The notes below the pieces were generated by a model, which saw only the letters and a list, made by a program, of their open reading frames with translations, did no database searches and had not been told where the DNA came from. Positions 1 through 10,306 of a stretch of 44,804 nt of DNA are shown here, one piece after another. Made by a program: the position numbers and the translations under genes. The stretch is taken from NCBI GenBank assembly GCA_002633005.1, contig NMRA01000187.1:305740-350543 (forward strand), given 5' to 3'. This stretch comes from Phoronis australis (Eukaryota; Phoronida; Phoronidae). Position 1 is the stretch's first letter. The number at the start of each line of letters is the position of its first letter.

Positions 1-81
1 TTCCTCGTCACCACTGCTGTGAACAAGGTCTCCGTCACTCACACTACTGTCACTGTGATACGGGTCACCGACTCCAGCCAT
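1..81 (-). CDS. possible first coding exon of a leftward gene (partial)
   Basis: On the minus strand an ATG at 81-79 in a good context (AAAATGG) opens 27 codons without a stop up to the window edge. The peptide is acidic and serine-rich, starting MAGVGDPYHSDSSVSDGD. No family is recognisable from so few residues. Support comes from the GC-rich, motif-rich stretch about 180-220 bp upstream (257-300), which looks like a TATA-less promoter pointing the same way. If real, the gene lies head-to-head with, or inside an intron of, the ENPP-like gene that follows. A chance open frame is possible. Confidence 0.35.
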   Translation of the reverse strand, partial: MAGVGDPYHSDSSVSDGDLVHSSGDEE

Positions 82-256
82 TTTCAGCTTACAACACACT
101 AAACAATCCCTAAATCCAACGCAGTTGAGTTCTCTACTAACATATCTTGCCGCAGAATACTCGCCGATGGAAAGTGGTGGCGACAATTGGTGAAAAACAG
201 CACAAAACAAAAGTAGAATAGAACAGATTCGCACAGTAAGCTCAACGCAAAACCAA

Positions 257-300
257 GTGGCGGGAAGCGCTTGTCTCCTAAAACGTCACTTCCGGAAAAG
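257..300 (-). promoter_or_regulatory. putative TATA-less promoter with ETS, CRE-half and E2F-like sites
   Basis: Read on the minus strand the stretch has CCGGAAGTG (ETS type, 295-287), TGACGTTT (CRE/ATF-like, overlapping it, 288-281) and TTCCCGCC (E2F-like, 266-259) within 40 bp, with no TATA box. Such clusters are typical of broad housekeeping promoters. The orientation fits the minus-strand ATG at 81. Assignment rests on motifs only. Confidence 0.35.
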
Positions 301-518
301 CGGACGAGTAATTAATGAAATTACGAAAAGCTGTAATTAAGTGAAAAATATGTCTAGGATAACCAACCAACCTTATTTTAGCTCAAAATGACATGGAAAA
401 AGGTTGCCTTCGCCTTTAAAGTCGGATATTATTGGGATGCATTTTATGCGCTGGCGACGATAACGTCCACTTTGGCAGCATAGGAATCCGGCGTCATAAC
501 TTTAAATTCGTATTTTAG

Positions 519-3500
519 GTTGTTACTTGGCTCAAAAACGACGTGGTCTTTGCTACGTTATACTACCACGAGCCGGATAAAACAGGTCACAGTTATGGAC
601 CAGAGAGCTCTGAACTTATTGCGAAGCTCAAAGAAGTTGACGGCTACTTGGGAGATTTGCTGGATTCGTTGGACACCAACGGACTGTCCAGTACTGTCAA
701 TCTCATTGTGGTCAGCGACCATGGGATGGACACGCTCAATCAGGTAAAGTCCAACGTAATAAGGCATCACTTTGACCTGATTGTTGAATCTCGTTGAGTT
801 TTACGGTACAGCGAAAACTACCGAGTGTAGTCTACATTTCGTTAAAAAGATTTGTGAATTCCATATTCTGCTCGGTGGCAGCTTTTCGTTAACACAAACT
901 TTGTTGAAAACACGACTAAACTTTTTGCATGAGGCTGAGTCGCTCGTAGTGTCCAAACAACCTCCTTTATTCGAAGAAATGAGATTAATTGTTTCAACGG
1001 AATTTCACATATGCATATGGTGTGATCTGAAGTTAGCAGTTGGAAAGAGGCCATGGTAAGGAGGGTACGGTGGGTAAATGGTAATGTCATTAAAAAGTAG
1101 AAATAATGTGCAAATATGAACAAACATTCTGCAAAGATGTGCGTGGTAACCGCCATGATATACCCATTCAAATCATCCCACGATGAACATATATGTAGCC
1201 TACAAGACCAGTCCGACTAATGGAGGAGTTGACGTATTGATGAATCAGTGTGGTGTGTGAGGGTGTATGTGTGTTTGGAAGGGGTGCTGTGGGTGATGCC
1301 AGTCCGCGTGCGATAAGAGTGTGGGTATTATAAGTAATACCAGTCCATCGGAGGTAAGGGGGACATGGCGCGGCTGAGGTATTCCACTTGGTCTGGTGTA
1401 AACGGGGCATGGCGGCTGGGGCATACCGTCCATCTGGCGTAAAGGGTGCATAGCCGCTGGATCTGAGGTAAGTAGGGCCGAGGGCATGGCAGCGTTAAAA
1501 GAATGGACATGTAAGGGCGTGAAGGTGGAGAAGTGAAGGGGGGTTGCCCGAACGGAATTTGGTTCATGAAGGGAACATGAAGCAAGGGTGTGGGGTTTAC
1601 ACAGTTCATGGATCAGAGAGCGCATAGTTCTAGGTACATTGCTCCAACAAACGTTTGGAAAACTGCCTCGGGAACGCCCTGTAAAGCTGCAGTTGTGTCA
1701 AGACTGATGAGGAACCTGTGGTTTGTAAAGGGAGAGTGAACAGCGATGAACTAGTAGGTGATGATGTGAGCTTTCAAGAGAACAATGAGCGTGTGAGTGG
1801 AGAGTATATGGGGAAGCAAGTCAGACAAAGGACATGTCCGCGTTTTACGGAAGTGCCCGGCCAGTCTGACTGAATCCACTATACACATATATATTTCACG
1901 GTAATGCCCACACACACAGACAACCACGTGCGCACGCACGCATGCACGCACACACACACACGCAAACCTTCACACATACATTTCACACTAATGCCGTCCA
2001 ACTGTTCTGGCTTCTGAATTTACAGCGCAGACGCGTTAAAATACACCGTTATACTTCAGGCCAACATCATCGACCTTGAACAATGGACAGAATACAAAAC
2101 TATCGCAAGTAATGTCGAATTCACGATTGATTGGGGGACTTCTATCCAGATCCAACCAATCAAGGGCAAGCAGGACGCAGTTTATCAAGCACTGGCTGAT
2201 AAACATGACCATTTGACTGTATATAAAAAGCAGGATATTCCAGATAGATTCCACTACAAGAACACAGATCGAGTTCGAGACATCATAATTCTTGCGCATC
2301 AGGGTTACAGTGTACGATTCGTAAGTAAGAACAGCCTTAACATTTCGTATATGCTAGATATTGCACAACGTTTTGGTCGGCAATTTTTTTACCATGGTCA
2401 CGTGAGCAACGAGCCCTGTTGGATAGCAAATTCATATTTACGACAATTATTATTATAAGTACAACCATCAAACAATAATATTCATTATCATTTTTATTAT
2501 TATAATGTAACTGCCAAGATTTGAACCTGTGATCCTTGAAGTTGAATAGCTTTTCTTTTCGTCATGTATAATTCTTTTAGTGCATTCTAAAATCGTTCAT
2601 GCGCGCCGGGGCTCGGGGAGCTCGAACGCGTCCCCTTTTTGGCGAAGCAGGCAAGTAGGTCCGCCTCATAGAAACAAAAAATCCGAGAAAACGAAACAAA
2701 AGTCCACAGGAATTCAGCGCAAATGCCAACTTTGTAGGTCTGAACGTAGTACTCTGTTTTTTAAGTCCCCGTTTTTTCAGTAAAAGGTCCACATACTGAG
2801 AAATTCGAGATCCCCAATATTTAGGTTAGGTGCGCGCATGTCGTTAGTTTAAATCTTTGCAGTGACCATCAATTTGCAACATCAACAACAAAAACAACAA
2901 CAATAATAATAAAGTAATAGTAATAATAGTAATAGTAACAACAACAACAATAATAATTAGAATCAACTGCTGATCAAAGGGAAATAGTTGTCCGAAATGT
3001 TGTGCAATAGCTAATATCCAATGCGCCGTGATTGGTTCAGTTGTTCTAAACATTGAATTATATAATTTTGTCAGATCACCACTGTCAAAACGGTTTCAGG
3101 AAGTCATCATAAAATGTATTGATTTAAAGGTACGCGCAACTCAGTCATAGACCTAGCCTATTGGCAGACATATGAATTAAGATGAGATTAATCACTAAAT
3201 ATTTGAAGTAAAGCAATGCTCTATAACCGTCAACAACTCTCCTAACAAGTCTTGCACGCCTGCACTAAAACAAGGTTCCTTATGAGTAAGATGTGAATTA
3301 AAGTATTGAAAGATAATTAAAGGATGTCACGAGAAGGCGGAGTTTAAAAATACGATTTAATCGCGGATGGACGTGTGATATAGTTTGTCTTTCCACCCAC
3401 AAGACCCAACAATTGATTTCAGAATAACCTTCAAACCTTAACAGACAAAGGCGTGCACGGATACGACAATGAACTCGCTACTATGAAGACCATGTTCCGA

Positions 3501-3785
3501 GCCAAAGGTCCCGCCTTTCGGGAAGACTACACGGTGACAAAGCCCTTCAGTATTGTGGACATATACTCTTTACTGTGCAACATCACCACTGTTAAAGAAG
3601 CCATCAATGATGGGAACTTCAGGAATGTGAAAGGAATGTTGAAAAGTTCAACGATCCAGCCGACGGGATTTCCGAGCAATGCACAGAAAATAACAACACG
3701 GGCGAGAGAGATTAGCGCTGCAAGCATAAAGGACGTTTCCTTCGTCATAGTTCCCATCTGTATGGCGTATTCTCTACTATTTTGA
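519..3785 (+). CDS. ENPP-type ectonucleotide pyrophosphatase/phosphodiesterase, C-terminal half (three exons)
   Basis: Three exons match the type I phosphodiesterase (alkaline phosphatase superfamily) domain. Exon A, 519-743, sits between TTTTAG and CAG|GTAAAG. It carries EPDKTGHSYGP and SDHGM, whose Asp and His residues are zinc ligands in ENPPs. Exon B, about 2026-2320, ends at GTAAGTAA and carries DRFHYKNTDR. Exon C, 3423-3785, carries HGYDNELATM (last metal His), AKGPAF and a C-terminal hydrophobic stretch of about 15 residues ending at TGA, which suggests a GPI signal or short membrane anchor. The enzyme would act outside the cell on nucleotides or phospholipid headgroups. The N-terminal half with the catalytic Thr must lie left of the window or is missing. 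Exons B and C join in phase 0. Exons A and B do not join in frame with the obvious sites (see findings), so a small error, an unseen microexon or decay is possible. The family is clear; functional integrity is not. Confidence 0.85.
1345..1495. repeat. degenerate minisatellite in ENPP-like intron
   Basis: About four imperfect units of 35-45 bp, built on a CATCTGG-GTAA-GGGG-CATGGC-GCTG pattern, lie in tandem. The rest of the intron (744-2025) shows no gene. Confidence 0.5.
1908..1962. repeat. CA-rich microsatellite
   Basis: Interrupted (CA)n with GCACGCACG-type variants just upstream of ENPP exon B. Confidence 0.8.
2878..2957. repeat. CAA/TAA trinucleotide-rich tract
   Basis: Low-complexity run of CAA, TAA and TAG triplets in the intron between ENPP exons B and C. 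The rest of that intron (2321-3422) shows nothing supportable. Confidence 0.8.
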
Positions 3786-3834
3786 AAAGCTACCAAACCC
3801 TGTTCTGGCACAAACACACGCTATAAAATTTAAA

Positions 3835-3840
3835 AATAAA
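3835..3840 (+). terminator. polyadenylation signal of the ENPP-like gene
   Basis: AATAAA lies 49 bp after the TGA stop of exon C, a normal distance for a short 3' UTR. Confidence 0.6.
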
Positions 3841-4272
3841 GCTCTGCCAACCCTACGTGTGGACTTATCTACAAGTCTGAAGTTTTAGCGAAATATCGAC
3901 AAAGCTATAAAATGTAACTGCAAAGGATATATTTTCTGAAATTAGAAATTCTGAGAAATTTGATTTTTAACGTGATACTAATCTGAAAATAATTAGGTCA
4001 GGCGACCTTACTTTGTCGAAAACTTTATCGAAAAGGACGGGTACATTCAATGCAAAGTAACAGGTTCAATAACATGGACGAACTTAGCATGATTTGGATA
4101 ATCACCATAAAGTCTCAAAAATGCTGCGAAAGTTTTCTAAATTGTGTTTCGTTGTCTTTTGATACAGCTTCAAATTTCTTTCATAAAAATTATGTTTGTC
4201 CTGTTGCTGTTATTCCCTTATGTGAAATTCAAATAGTTTAAAAACGATTCCTAGCATCGTATCTGAAAATTT

Positions 4273-4414
4273 CATGTGAATCCGGTCAGCCACTAAGTGT
4301 GACATACCATGTGAATCCGGTCAGCCACTCAGTGTGACATACCATGTGAATCCGGTCATCCACTCAGTGTGACATACCATGTGAATCTGGTCAGCCAATA
4401 AGTGTGTGACATGC
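4273..4414. repeat. 35-bp tandem repeat, four copies
   Basis: Units begin CATGTGAATCCGGTCAGCCA and end GTGTGACATAC. Copies 1-3 are 35 bp and nearly identical. Copy 4 is 37 bp and more diverged. The flanks (3841-4272 and 4415-5025) show no gene. Confidence 0.9.
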
Positions 4415-5025
4415 CATGTTCTGAAGTTGACCAAACTTGGATACTTTTTTCTGGAATCCTACATAAAACTTCGAATGAACGACCTTGGTTGCATGTATAT
4501 TAACCGATATAGAGAAAAGGAGTGGTGTAATGTATCCTGACAAGTTACGGTCCGCGACTGTCCTGGGAAAGAATGAAAGAATGACTGTTGTCTGTACTGA
4601 ATCTGCCCTATGTATTGGAATGCTTCAATTGAATGACCTTCTGATCTTCTGACGGTTGCCTCCGTAGCAGATCGTGCTCTCTCTGGCATCAGTACAAGTG
4701 CGTCATCCATTTGTATCATTCTAATAAACATGACAGATTACAGGAAAGAGACATCCTAAAACAGACTGGGATTTGATTACATTGGCGGGCTACATTACAT
4801 CGGACCCTTCTGTTTACATCGTTGTTAGCAAGCTATCTTCCCTACCTTCAAGCAACTTGGCTATATTAACCAATCTCTGAAGTGACGTCCACTGTATAGA
4901 TTATTATTTTCGTCTTCGTTGATCTCCATTGTGATACAGCGGCGTAATACTGTGGAGAGATTGTGGTCATTTGAACAAACGAAGAAGTTTAACAGGTGCT
5001 GACAACAGATTGTGTGGATATATAT

Positions 5026-5455
5026 ACATGTAGTTCTGTCACAGACCTATAGATACTTACCATGTAGTTCTATCACAGACCCATAGATACTTACCATGTA
5101 GTAGCCCGTGCCCTTGATGGTCACGTGTCAGACCCATAGATACTTACCATGTAGTAGCCCGTGTCCTTGATGGTCACGTGTCAGACCCATAGATACGTTA
5201 CCATGTAGTAGCCCGTGCCCTTGATGGTCACGTGTCAGACCCATAGATACATGTACGTTACCATGTAGTAGCCCGTGCCCTTGATGGTCACGTGTCAGAC
5301 CCATAGATACGTTACCATGTAGTAGCCCGTGCCCTTGATGGTCACGTGTCAGACCCATAGATACTTACCATGTAGTAGCCCGTGCCCTTGATGGTCACGT
5401 GTCAGACCCATAGATACTTACCATGTAGTAACCCGTGCCCTTGATGGTCACGTGT
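5026..5455. repeat. tandem array of 53-61-bp units, each with an E-box and a splice-donor-like site
   Basis: Seven full units and two shortened leading ones. Each full unit contains GGTCACGTGTC (a CACGTG E-box). Read on the minus strand it has CTACTACATGGTAAGTAT or, in units with ACGTT linkers, a weakened form. Unit length varies through small inserts after the CATAGATAC motif. The minus-strand open frame across it is only a repeat translation and not a gene. Confidence 0.9.
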
Positions 5456-5642
5456 GAGAAAAACTCTAGGGTATGACAAGGTTGACTCTTGCAAACGCCG
5501 TAAGGCTTTGAGGCAGTCTCAATTTCTGAAAGTTCAGAGTGGCGCTGAGAAACACAAGGATACCACTAGTGAACAGAATGAGGTTGAAGCAGTGGCTTTT
5601 AAGAAGAAAGATAAGCAATCACCTCCAAAGCGACAAGACTAG
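5454..5642 (+). CDS. possible terminal exon, lysine-rich C-terminus (unrecognised)
   Basis: An open frame directly after the tandem array encodes a hydrophilic, basic tail ending KKKDKQSPPKRQD and stop. An AATAAA lies about 160 bp downstream (near 5802), as expected for a 3' UTR. The composition resembles the C-terminal tail of a nucleolar or RNA-binding protein, but I recognise no domain and see no convincing upstream splice acceptor or partner exon. It could be chance. Confidence 0.2.
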   Translation: MRKTLGYDKVDSCKRRKALRQSQFLKVQSGAEKHKDTTSEQNEVEAVAFKKKDKQSPPKRQD

Positions 5643-6090
5643 TGGTCAAAGTCCTGCTATTTCTGGGTGATAGTGCAGCATCCGAGGAATGCAAAATGTC
5701 TTGTGTGCGCCCCAAGTGGCGAATAAGCAACATTAATTTAGCGGCGGGGTCTGCACCATGTAAACACTGATAAATTCATACTTTAATGACGTTTGACGTG
5801 AAATAAAGTTACTGTGTGATTGAAAATGGGTAAAATGCGTAAGCTAACATCCAGTTATAGTTGACTAAGGATGAAAATGTGTGTTTTAATCACTATTAGG
5901 TGTTCTTGCTTTCATGCTCTTGAAGCTCCCTTCAAAAGCCATCATGTTTTTGTTTCATGTTTGAGTTCTTAATAAGACAAACTACTGTTCCTTATAGCAT
6001 TTCATACCTTCATGGACTATATAATTTTTCTGAATGCTCCTGGGCGTTCAAGTGGAGTTGCCCCCAGGTGCCCACAAACGTGATACAAGG

Positions 6091-6522
6091 GAGGAGTGCA
6101 AACTAGGTAAAAAACAGGTGTGCGCCAAATGGGTGTTGACCCACTCCCAGGGCAAAGGCGGATCTACATGAGATCAGGGTGTTCAACTCCCTGGGGACAG
6201 GATTAAAAATAAAAAAATGCCGCCAGAAAAGGTAAGCAGTTACTAAAAACCGAAAAACTCTTAAATGGGAGGAGGGAAACCCCGGCCCTCCCGACCTTCC
6301 CTACACTCGGGGCTAAGCGCCTCGGATTCGCGCAAATCCTAACCCCTCCCCTTACAGAAAACGTAGATCTGTCATTACAAGGGGTACATGGGTGGATGGC
6401 TAAACAGGTAAAACCAGGTGGGCGCCAAATGGGTGTTGACTGCCTCCCAGGGGAGTGCTTATGAGGAGTGCAAAACAGGTAAAAACCAAGGGGTGGGCCA
6501 CAATGGTGTTGAGCCTCTTCCC
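6091..6522 (+). repeat. three dispersed imperfect copies of a ~60-bp sequence
   Basis: Copies at about 6091-6152, 6401-6452 and 6463-6522 share GAGGAGTGCAAA, AGGTAAAAACCAGG and GCCAAATGGGTGTTGA followed by CTCCCAGGG or its variant. The sequence resembles a short degenerate mobile repeat. 5643-6090 and 6523-7780 contain no supportable gene apart from a short poly-C run near 6618. Confidence 0.6.
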
Positions 6523-7780
6523 TCGTCACACATTTTGGTTGTCAGATACATGTACCTCTGAACATTAATAACATGTGCTGAGGGGCTGATAAGAATTGGC
6601 CCTCGCTTTGTGCTTGCCCCCCCCCCCCGTAGTGACCAAGGGTCCATGCCCCTGTGGTTATGTCAGGGCCATCCTCTGTATTTTCCAAATGGTGCTCCCG
6701 GTTCACTGCCGGTTTCATTTCAAAGCAACAATTTGGCATGTGTTCCCTATTCAATGCGCCAGGCTACTAGCAATGCAGACAATTGTTTTGTGCAGTGGGT
6801 ATTACAAAAGGAAGAAGAAGAAAGCAAGACAGTTCATCACTGCCAAACATTGCAGTACACTCTGCTGCCCTTTCCATATACTTCTAGAACATTCCATCGA
6901 CAGAACAGGGTAAACTCCCCAGTCTCCCACTATAATCGCCAATAGTTACAAGTCAGTTGCTGATCTGTAGAATAGGTCACAACTTACAAAATCTATTAAC
7001 ATTGAGTATAACATCACTCATAACTAGTCAAACTTGCAAAATGTCATGACATACTATTTTAAGACGTACTGAACAGCAATCAAAATATTTACTACCCACA
7101 CAACTTCATACAAAATTGAACTAAAAAGACATAGATGACAAGACCAAAATTTAATTTCATATACCCACTATTCCTCTTATCAATACCAGGACATATTTCA
7201 GGTAAGTTAGAGCCCGACCACGTGATCATATCTACTACCTAGCCACAACTGGGGCTTATCACAATCTCCAAAAAGTACAAAATAGGCAACACAAGAAAAC
7301 AAGAAAATCTGACGAACCTTCCCACTCTCTATTAATTCACTAGTGAACAATAGCTCTTTTTGCCAAAGAAATGCGTTATAAAGTTACTCACAGAGGTGTT
7401 TGTCATTAAGAAGCAAACTGATTCTGAATCCTCATCTCACCAAAGGTGGGACAAACCAACATGACCTCTTCAAATAACACTGTTGTGAGATGAGTGTAGA
7501 CAACACGAGCAGACAAAATGTATTTCATCTTCTACGCATGGGACAGTGCAAAAATCACACAAAAACTCCTAAAAACTAGTAAAAATACCAAAACGTCCAG
7601 TTCACTCTTTCAGAGAAAATAGGGACTTTTTACTGTCTTAAGAAATGTAAAATTTTTAATTAAATTCTGTTTGATAGAGGCGCATAGCGCAGAATGGGCG
7701 TGGGGGAGACATCAAGGAAAAATAAAACAAAAAAAGAAAAGCAAAAAATACTGAGAAAATATAAAACTAAGAAGTCGTAA

Positions 7781-7848
7781 ATGCCACGGACTTCATCTCA
7801 CGACCTGTCTGCCAAGGCACGCGTGCTCTACCACTGCGCCATCAAGCT
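7781..7848 (-). repeat. tRNA-derived (SINE-like) sequence
   Basis: On the minus strand TGGCGCAGTGGTAGAGCAC matches a pol III A box in tRNA context, followed about 30 bp on by a degenerate B box (CGTGAGATGAAGTCC). The stems of a functional tRNA do not close, so this is a tRNA-like SINE head or pseudogene. Confidence 0.45.
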
Positions 7849-7895
7849 TGCACTTTCAAGATCATGCTAACAGACGTTCTTTATGGTCCACAACG

Positions 7896-8538
7896 TTTGC
7901 GCGCTAATCTACTTCTTCCCGTAATGCTTATTGCACACTTTGTATTTGGTCCAACCAGTTCGGAGCAAAAGTTGTTGTGTTTAAAGTAGTCTTCAGCTGC
8001 CCATAAAACTCGCCATCGCCCGTGGATATCTTGAAAGCCCTGCCTCTAAAAGTAACGAATTACTGTAATCACTCTACCCGTTCCTGAAGAATTTTGCTTC
8101 ATTTGGAGATGACTTTATTTTAAGTCGAAGTTAACTCTAATTGGTAATTCCTACTGGCGCGACGTATTTGGAAGTATGGCATCTTTCTACAAGAAAATAA
8201 TTGTTGCGACTAAAGAGAACTTTTTGAATCAACATTTGTGGTTTAATGGTAACTTGGCGATCGGAGGCACAAGTGTTTTTTATAAGCCTTGTGTCAGAAT
8301 ATGGTCTGACAGTATTTTTAGTTGTATTGTTTTGTTTTGTTATTCTGTTTGATTGGCATGACCCCTGAGTTAAGTACAATGATGATGTAATTTGTTTACT
8401 ACAGCATAGTGTGGAACTTTCTAGAAGACTCTAGCATGACAGTGATTAATGCAGTCTGGAATATTCTAGAGACTAGTACATGTTTGTAGAATGATTGGGT
8501 AGATTCCAGAAAGTTCTGGTATGTGCTTGAATTGATGA
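7896..8538. repeat. alternative allele of 8540-10437 kept in the assembly
   Basis: 7896-7994 repeats at 8540-8648, and 7996-8538 repeats at 9902-10435, both with only a few substitutions and small indels. The block ends exactly at the N at 8539, inside the sequence that continues unbroken at 10436. The simplest reading is two haplotypes placed in series, with this one lacking the 1.25 kb at about 8651-9901. Confidence 0.7.
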
Positions 8539-8539
8539 N
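8539..8539. other. single N: contig junction
   Basis: The base is undetermined. The sequence to its right restarts 640 bp back in the sequence to its left, as expected when overlapping contig ends of different haplotypes are abutted. Confidence 0.85.
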
Positions 8540-8650
8540 TTGCGCGCTAATCTACTTCTTCCCGTAATGCTTATTGCACACTTTGTATTTGGTCAAACCA
8601 GTTCGGAGCAAAAGTTGTTGTGTTTAAAATGGTCTTCAGTTGCCCATAAG

Positions 8651-9488
8651 ACCAAATCCGTTTTTCGTGTTGGCATGTTTGACAAAGAGAGAATTGTGCA
8701 ATTGAGTTTCTGAGAGATTCACTATACCTTCGATTAAAATTTGCATCTTACCAGTAGCTTAATATGTTTTCTTCAACGTTACTTAAATCCCGTTTTCTTT
8801 GAAAAAATGAACTAATTTTCTTCTTTGCACAGTGGGGCAGACGACGGACACGGAGTGGTAGTGTGCAGCGTCACTGCCGGTCGCGTGGGATATATCACGC
8901 ACACATGGACCGTGATCGCCATAGTTTCGTTACGATTGCGCTGGTGGTCTGAATCGGACACGAGTAATCGGGCCTGTGCCCCCCTCCCCCTGCACACGCT
9001 CCCACACAAACTAAAACTGTACATAATGCTAAATATTGTTTCAGCTCTATAATGTTAATTACCGAAACAGAGAAGATGACGATATCGATGATAGTTGTGA
9101 GACATTTTAATGTAAAGTATGTTTAAAAACATACTATACATCGATGTTGCCGTTTACCAACATAGTAGCAGCACTCCTTTAGTATCAAGATTTTCTCGAA
9201 TACCTACTAGTCGTCGGTTATCTGATTGGCTCCGGCGCGTACGGCGGGAAACGGTAGTCAATGTGCATGTGTGCATTGTACCAACATAATGTAAATTTTT
9301 TATTAGAGCCGGTCTATTACAGAACTTTTGCTTTTTTGCGCATTCTGATGTGTCTGCAACTTGAGCCTTTTGGGCTCTATCAGAGGGGGTTAACATAGGG
9401 GTAGAGACCGACGTGCTTTATACTCAAATGGGCATCGAAGACTGCGTCTAGGGAAACAAGCCATTATTTTAAAAGGGCCAACCTTAGT
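8651..9488. other. unique segment absent from the other allele
   Basis: Present in the 8540-10631 contig and missing in the allele at 7896-8538. No recognisable gene. A good 3' splice-like site (TTTGCACAG, ending at 8831) precedes a GC-rich open frame to 9052 without known homology. A short repeat (GTATGTTTAAAAACATAC) near 9117-9134 is palindromic. Confidence 0.5.
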
Positions 9489-9535
9489 AGGGGCGGATCC
9501 AGGGTTTTTTAAAAGGTGTCGGATCAGGAATTTCT
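9488..9535 (+). mobile_element. left part of a MITE split by a LINE insertion
   Basis: TAGGGGCGGATCCAGGG followed by TTTTTTAAAAGG and GTCGGATCAGG matches the head of the MITE family also seen near 40525 and 41935-42072. The copy breaks at GGAATTTCT (9527-9535) and resumes at the same nine bases at 14567. Confidence 0.6.
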
Positions 9536-10300
9536 GTCTATATTAGACAAAAATATCTTAGATTTTTGGGGGTTAATTTTGGACATTCAATTGGATAGTA
9601 TGGTGCATAAGAACTTCACTGCAAGAATAACTGAGATTAAGTCTTTCTTAAAAAGTTGGATTCGACGAAATTTAACGCCGTTTAGTATAGTAACTGTAAT
9701 TAAAAATTAACTAAACTTAACTTTTTGTCAAGTTCGCCGAATTCACCTGTAAAAGTCTTGGATGAATTGAATACGACACTTTTTAGATTTATAAGGCAGG
9801 CTCGTAATGATAAAATTTAACGAACTACGGCCTGTTTAGGGCTTGATCAAGGGGGACTTCAAATGGTTAGTATGCACACTTTCAGCAAACTTAAGCTTTA
9901 AAACTCGCCATCGCCCGTGGATATCTTGAAAGCCCTGCCTCTAAAAGTAATGAATTACTGTAATCACTCTACCCGTTCCTGAAGAATTTTGCTTCATTTG
10001 GAGATGACTTTACTTTAAGTCGAAGTTAACTCTAATTGGTAATTCCTACTGGCGCGACGTATTTGGAAGTATGGCATCTTTTTACAAAATAAAATAATTG
10101 TTGCGACTAAAGAGAACTTTTTGAATCAACATTTGTGGTTTAATGGTAACTTGGCGATCGGAGGCACAAGTGTTTTTTATAAGCCTTGTGTCAGAATATG
10201 GTCTGACAGTATTTTTAGTTGTATTGTTTTGTTTTGTTATTCTGTTTGATTGGCATGACCCCTGAGTTAAGTACAATGATGATGTAATTTGTTTACTACA
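9536..10300 (+). pseudogene. LINE ORF2 remnant, post-RT region
   Basis: Open pieces in shifting frames give the conserved connector between reverse transcriptase and the terminal zinc knuckle: NFTARITEIKSFLKSW, LYPFLKNFASFGDDF, NSYWRDVFGSMASFYKK and NQHLWFNGNLAIGGTSVFYK. The same protein segment is present in the second allele at 7996-8310. Several stops and a frame change make it non-functional. Confidence 0.7.
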
Positions 10301-10306
10301 GCATAG

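Noticed and set aside
1245-1625. 126-codon minus-strand frame rich in His and Pro
   Set aside because: Low-complexity translation of a degenerate minisatellite inside an ENPP intron.
3527-3817. 96-codon minus-strand frame
   Set aside because: It is the shadow of ENPP exon C on the other strand.
5128-5358. Minus-strand open frame with a repeated MGLTRDHQGHGLLHGN peptide
   Set aside because: It is just the translation of the tandem array; the unit lengths vary and are not multiples of three, and no flanking exon supports it.
6596-6945. Two overlapping plus-strand frames of 105 and 111 codons
   Set aside because: No domain, no splice context, and the start overlaps a poly-C run.
8137-8379. 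Minus-strand frame repeated at 10082-10276
   Set aside because: Both are antisense shadows of the LINE segment; they repeat only because both alleles are in the assembly.
8832-9052. GC-rich open frame after a good 3' splice-like site
   Set aside because: No recognisable domain, no partner exon and two competing frames; kept only as a note in the segment entry.
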